The notes under the pieces: generated by a model | Seen by the model: only the letters and a program-made list of their open reading frames with translations | Told to the model about the DNA's origin: nothing | Databases searched by the model: none | Shown here: positions 14,781 to 17,025 of the stretch, piece by piece | Layout: the number at the start of each line of letters is the position of its first letter | How positions within the stretch are numbered: the stretch's first letter is position 1 | Assembly: GCA_024279045.1 (NCBI GenBank) | Contig: JAJRRZ010000012.1 | Coordinates: forward strand, 1-17,025 | DNA: 17,025 bases | DNA from: Alphaproteobacteria bacterium | Lineage (GTDB): Bacteria > Pseudomonadota > Alphaproteobacteria > Rhizobiales > Aestuariivirgaceae | Direction: 5' to 3' | Program-made: the position numbers and the translations under genes

Positions 14781-15677
14781 ATGTTCATCTTCAACACCGT
14801 GAATCACATATTGACCCGTATTTTTCCCAACAGCTTTTCCAGCATGCCAACCCTTGCCGCGCTGGCCATCGGCGCACCACTCTTGAACGCCTGCGCTACG
14901 GGGCAGGATCTGGCCCTGCAGGGCGATGCGCGCGATATCACCCTGGTGGTGGATGCCGCCTCCGCGCCACCGGCGGACAGGCTGTCCGCGGCGATAGCCC
15001 GCACTTCGCCCAGCTTCATCACCCTGCTGGTGAAAAGGCCACGCAACATCGGTAGCGGCCAGTTCGGTTCCGGCAAGGGTGTCGCCACCGGCAGCGGCTT
15101 CTTCATCGATGCATCGGGCCGCGCCCTCACCGCCGGTCATGTCGGCGTGGCGCCGGGGCTGCTGGTGGCGGCGCGCGCGGCGGATGGCCGCGTGCACGAG
15201 GGCAAGGTCATTGCCGTTTCACGCGCGCCGGACATCAGCCTGCTGGACCTGCGCGGCCTGCGCACCACGCCCGTAACCCCCGCCACCAGCCCCTGCCTGC
15301 GCCCTGGCCAGCCGCTGTTTTCCCTGGGCCGCCCGCGCAAGGGGCGCGATACCGCCCGCGTTGGCGAGCTGGTGTCCATGCATTTCACCACGCCGGTGCG
15401 TTACGGCAACTTCGGCTATGACGATGCGCTGGTGGTGCGCATGCGCACCCGGCGCGGAGAGTCTGGCGGGCCGCTGTTCAATGCCCGTGGCGAGCTGGTG
15501 GGCATGGTTGTTTCCACCCTGTCGCGCGGCGGCAAGTCGCTGAACCTGGCCCATGCCATTCCGCTTACCGACCTTGCCCGCTTCGTCTGTGCCAACGGCT
15601 CCTGCAGCGAACGCTGGCGCAAGCTCTCGCGCATGAACACACGCTCTTGCCCCACAAAAGTGGCCCTGCAAGGCTAG
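14781..15677 (+). CDS. Trypsin-like serine protease, predicted lipoprotein
   Basis: A 298-residue exported serine endopeptidase with an S1/HtrA-type fold. The catalytic triad is complete: His120 in LTAGHV, Asp151 in APDISLLDL and Ser228 in RGESGGPLF. There is no PDZ domain, so it is shorter than DegP/DegS. The N-terminus has a hydrophobic segment ending in a lipobox (LLNAC, Cys38), predicting lipid attachment and a membrane-bound periplasmic location. Two Cys near the C-terminus (CANGSC) could form a disulfide. GTG at 14778 precedes the ATG at 14781; the ATG is preferred, with AGG eight to nine bases upstream. A later ATG at 14844 lacks a ribosome site and would leave a signal peptide without positive charge. 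It follows the porin terminator and so needs its own promoter, which I could not identify in 14613-14780. Substrate unknown. Confidence 0.87.
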   Translation: MFIFNTVNHILTRIFPNSFSSMPTLAALAIGAPLLNACATGQDLALQGDARDITLVVDAASAPPADRLSAAIARTSPSFITLLVKRPRNIGSGQFGSGKGVATGSGFFIDASGRALTAGHVGVAPGLLVAARAADGRVHEGKVIAVSRAPDISLLDLRGLRTTPVTPATSPCLRPGQPLFSLGRPRKGRDTARVGELVSMHFTTPVRYGNFGYDDALVVRMRTRRGESGGPLFNARGELVGMVVSTLSRGGKSLNLAHAIPLTDLARFVCANGSCSERWRKLSRMNTRSCPTKVALQG

Positions 15678-16005
15678 ACATGAGCTGTTCACGCCCCCGG
15701 CAAATTGTCGGAGCAAATCCCACCAGGATCAAATCGAATTCTCTGCACGATACAAGTTCGTCCGTCCCTCCATGCCCGCTTGTACGGACATGAGATTCAA
15801 GCCGTGTAGTGTGGCAGCGCCACCGCAAACCCATGAAGCCTGAGCCTGGGCTCAGAACTCATAAAGAGACGTGCCAGATGTGGCGCTCAGGTGAAATATC
15901 AGCCTTCTTGCGCCCGCTGGCAATGGTATTTCCAAGGGCAAAAGGGCGCTGACATACAGCGCAAATGGCTTGGGATGCCGTGCAAATTCATGGGGGCTGA
16001 GCCTA
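15678..16005. other. Convergent spacer with RNA-like inverted repeats, no gene recognised
   Basis: This 328 bp stretch lies between the 3' ends of the protease and DUF2062 genes, with no supported coding frame. It contains AGCGCCAC (15816-15823) pairing with GTGGCGCT (15880-15887), enclosing a hairpin CTGAGC/GCTCAG (15840-15855), plus a competing GTGGC/GCCAC hairpin (15811-15823). Further left, TACAAG (15751-15756) can pair with CTTGTA (15779-15784). A nested layout of this kind is compatible with a small RNA but matches no family I recognise. Confidence 0.4.
15946..15962 (-). terminator. Possible terminator of the rsh-DUF2062 operon
   Basis: GCGCTG (15946-15951) and CAGCGC (15957-15962) form a perfect 6 bp stem with a 5-base loop. 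On the minus strand it is followed by CCCTTTTGCCC, a short T-run, 44 bases past the DUF2062 stop. The stem and tract are both modest, so confidence is limited. Confidence 0.4.
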
Positions 16006-16602
16006 CTACTCTGCCGCCTGCCCCTGCAATTCGCGGCGGCGGGCCTCCAGCCGTTCGCGGCGGCGCTGCTGATAGCTGGCTACAGTCTGATACACCAGGA
16101 AATAGACAGCCAGCCCCACCAACCCGCCGATGGGCAATGCCCCTACCGACATCGGCACGATGATCGGCCCCATGACTTCCCAGAACACCTTTGCAAAATG
16201 TCCGGGGTCGGTGAACAGCCACATCCAGAAACCGTGCGGCAGATCGATGGTGATCTCGCTCTTCAGGTCATAGCCCAACAGCAGGCCGCCGAGATTGTAT
16301 GTGGCCCACCAGATAAACGGAAAAGTCAATGGATTGCCCACCCCGGTACCCAGCGCCGAGGCCAGGATCGAACCGCGCAGCAGCCAGGCCAGAGTGCCCG
16401 CCAGGATGAAATGAAAACCGATAAATGGCGTGATCGAGACAAACGCCCCGGCGGCAAACCCCACGGCAATGGCATATGGCGTGGCCGAGATGCGTTTGGT
16501 GCGGTGCCAGACATAAGCCCAAGCACGGCGCAGGCCACCCGGTGGAAACAGAAACCTCCATACGCGCCGCAACAGGCCCGGTTTTTTCCGCCGTGCGAAC
16601 AT
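16006..16602 (-). CDS. DUF2062 domain-containing membrane protein
   Basis: A 198-residue predicted inner-membrane protein of unknown function. The DUF2062 signature is clear: ATPYAIAVGFAAGAFVSITP at about residues 40-59, then GFHFILAGTLAWLLRGS and LGTGVGNPLTFPFIWWATY, with the conserved GNPLT motif. It has a basic cytoplasmic-like start (MFARRKKPGLLRR), hydrophobic segments near 45-85, 100-115 and 150-175, and a highly charged C-terminal tail (QQRRRERLEARRRELQ). It begins 5 bp after the rsh stop, so the two are almost certainly co-transcribed and perhaps translationally coupled. Linkage of DUF2062 genes to rsh is known in alphaproteobacteria. No function should be assumed from that alone. Confidence 0.9.
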   Translation of the reverse strand: MFARRKKPGLLRRVWRFLFPPGGLRRAWAYVWHRTKRISATPYAIAVGFAAGAFVSITPFIGFHFILAGTLAWLLRGSILASALGTGVGNPLTFPFIWWATYNLGGLLLGYDLKSEITIDLPHGFWMWLFTDPGHFAKVFWEVMGPIIVPMSVGALPIGGLVGLAVYFLVYQTVASYQQRRRERLEARRRELQGQAAE

Positions 16603-16607
16603 GCCTG

Positions 16608-17025
16608 CTATTCCGTCCTTTCGTCCCTGGCCCCGCTCCGCGCGGCATCTTCCGCGCCGCTGCTTGCAATCTGTTCGGCATCGCCCTGTGCGCGCTCCGC
16701 CTGCACTACTACCTCGGCCTGCTCCAGCGCGAACATGATGCCATTGAGGTGTTCGATATTGCGCACCTCCACCACGATGTCAAAATCGTAGAGGTCCGAC
16801 GCCCGGTGTGTCATTACCAGGTTCTCGATGTTTGCCCCGTGCTCGCCGATGATGCCCGCCACCTTCGCCAGCGCGCCAACCTCGTTGTGCACCACCACGC
16901 GGATACGCGCCGGAAACAGCCGCCCACCCAGCGCCTGCATGTTCCAGTCCAGATCCAGCCAGCGGCTGTCGTGCGCGTCCTCGTAACGCTCCAGGGCGCG
17001 CGAGAAGATGGGATGAATGCGCACC
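16608..17025 (-). CDS. rsh: Bifunctional (p)ppGpp synthetase/hydrolase Rsh (RelA/SpoT), C-terminal end
   Basis: The last ~139 residues of an Rsh enzyme, which makes and degrades the alarmone (p)ppGpp in the stringent response; the catalytic and TGS domains lie beyond the right edge. What is visible is the WLDLDWN segment, then an ACT domain (FPARIRVVVHNEVGALAKVA, GANIENLVM, FDIVVEVRNIEHLNGIM), which in this family senses amino-acid or ribosome-related signals and regulates the catalytic part. A hydrophilic, Ala/Glu/Arg-rich tail of about 27 residues follows the ACT domain. The frame is open through the edge with no start. The stop is 5 bp before the DUF2062 start. Confidence 0.93.
   Translation of the reverse strand, partial: VRIHPIFSRALERYEDAHDSRWLDLDWNMQALGGRLFPARIRVVVHNEVGALAKVAGIIGEHGANIENLVMTHRASDLYDFDIVVEVRNIEHLNGIMFALEQAEVVVQAERAQGDAEQIASSGAEDAARSGARDERTE

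Noticed and set aside
15805..15962. Spacer structures considered as a known riboswitch, 6S RNA, SRP RNA or tmRNA
   Set aside because: None of the conserved core sequences of those families could be found, and no gene lies downstream for a riboswitch to control.

Overview
This window looks like an ordinary, gene-dense stretch of an alphaproteobacterial chromosome. GC content is high and the gene content is housekeeping and envelope related. The assignment rests on the short-form prolyl-tRNA synthetase, the bifunctional-Rsh-type C-terminus next to a DUF2062 gene, the ComEC architecture without metal-binding residues, and a porin ending in Phe with a coiled-coil N-terminus. Genus or family cannot be named from the sequence alone. 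No phage, plasmid, transposase, CRISPR, toxin-antitoxin or defence gene is visible, and no rRNA or tRNA gene was recognised.

Layout, left to right: (1) the C-terminal part of a class A penicillin-binding protein (PBP1A, +, enters from the left edge) runs convergently into comEC (-), with a 26 bp overlap of their ends. (2) A divergent spacer leads to an AEC-family permease and a membrane acyltransferase (both +). (3) A strong minus-strand terminator separates these from a secreted TPR/SPOR-domain protein (-). (4) A class II DAHP synthase (+), the entry step of aromatic biosynthesis, faces a convergent spacer packed with inverted repeats. (5) A compact minus-strand operon follows: proS, then a LolC/E-type permease, then lolD. 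(6) A 425 bp divergent spacer holds plausible promoters for proS and for a highly expressed outer-membrane porin (+) with its own strong terminator. (7) A trypsin-like lipoprotein protease (+) comes next. (8) A 328 bp convergent spacer with RNA-like inverted repeats lies before DUF2062 and the C-terminal ACT domain of Rsh/SpoT (both -, 5 bp apart, running off the right edge).

Functionally the window is biased to the cell envelope: peptidoglycan synthesis (PBP1A), a SPOR protein that probably binds septal peptidoglycan, lipoprotein release (LolC and LolD), a porin, a lipoprotein protease, a membrane acyltransferase and DNA uptake (ComEC). The remainder is core metabolism or regulation (DAHP synthase, ProRS, Rsh).

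I found no convincing new multi-gene system. The observations most worth a second look are non-coding: a run of five inverted repeats in the 302 bp between the DAHP synthase gene and lolD, a possible folded RNA between the protease and DUF2062 genes, and a structured 5' leader on the porin mRNA. Smaller protein-level oddities are the very basic PBP1A tail, a 33 bp in-frame tandem duplication in comEC, and an N-terminal extension on the LolC/E-type permease.
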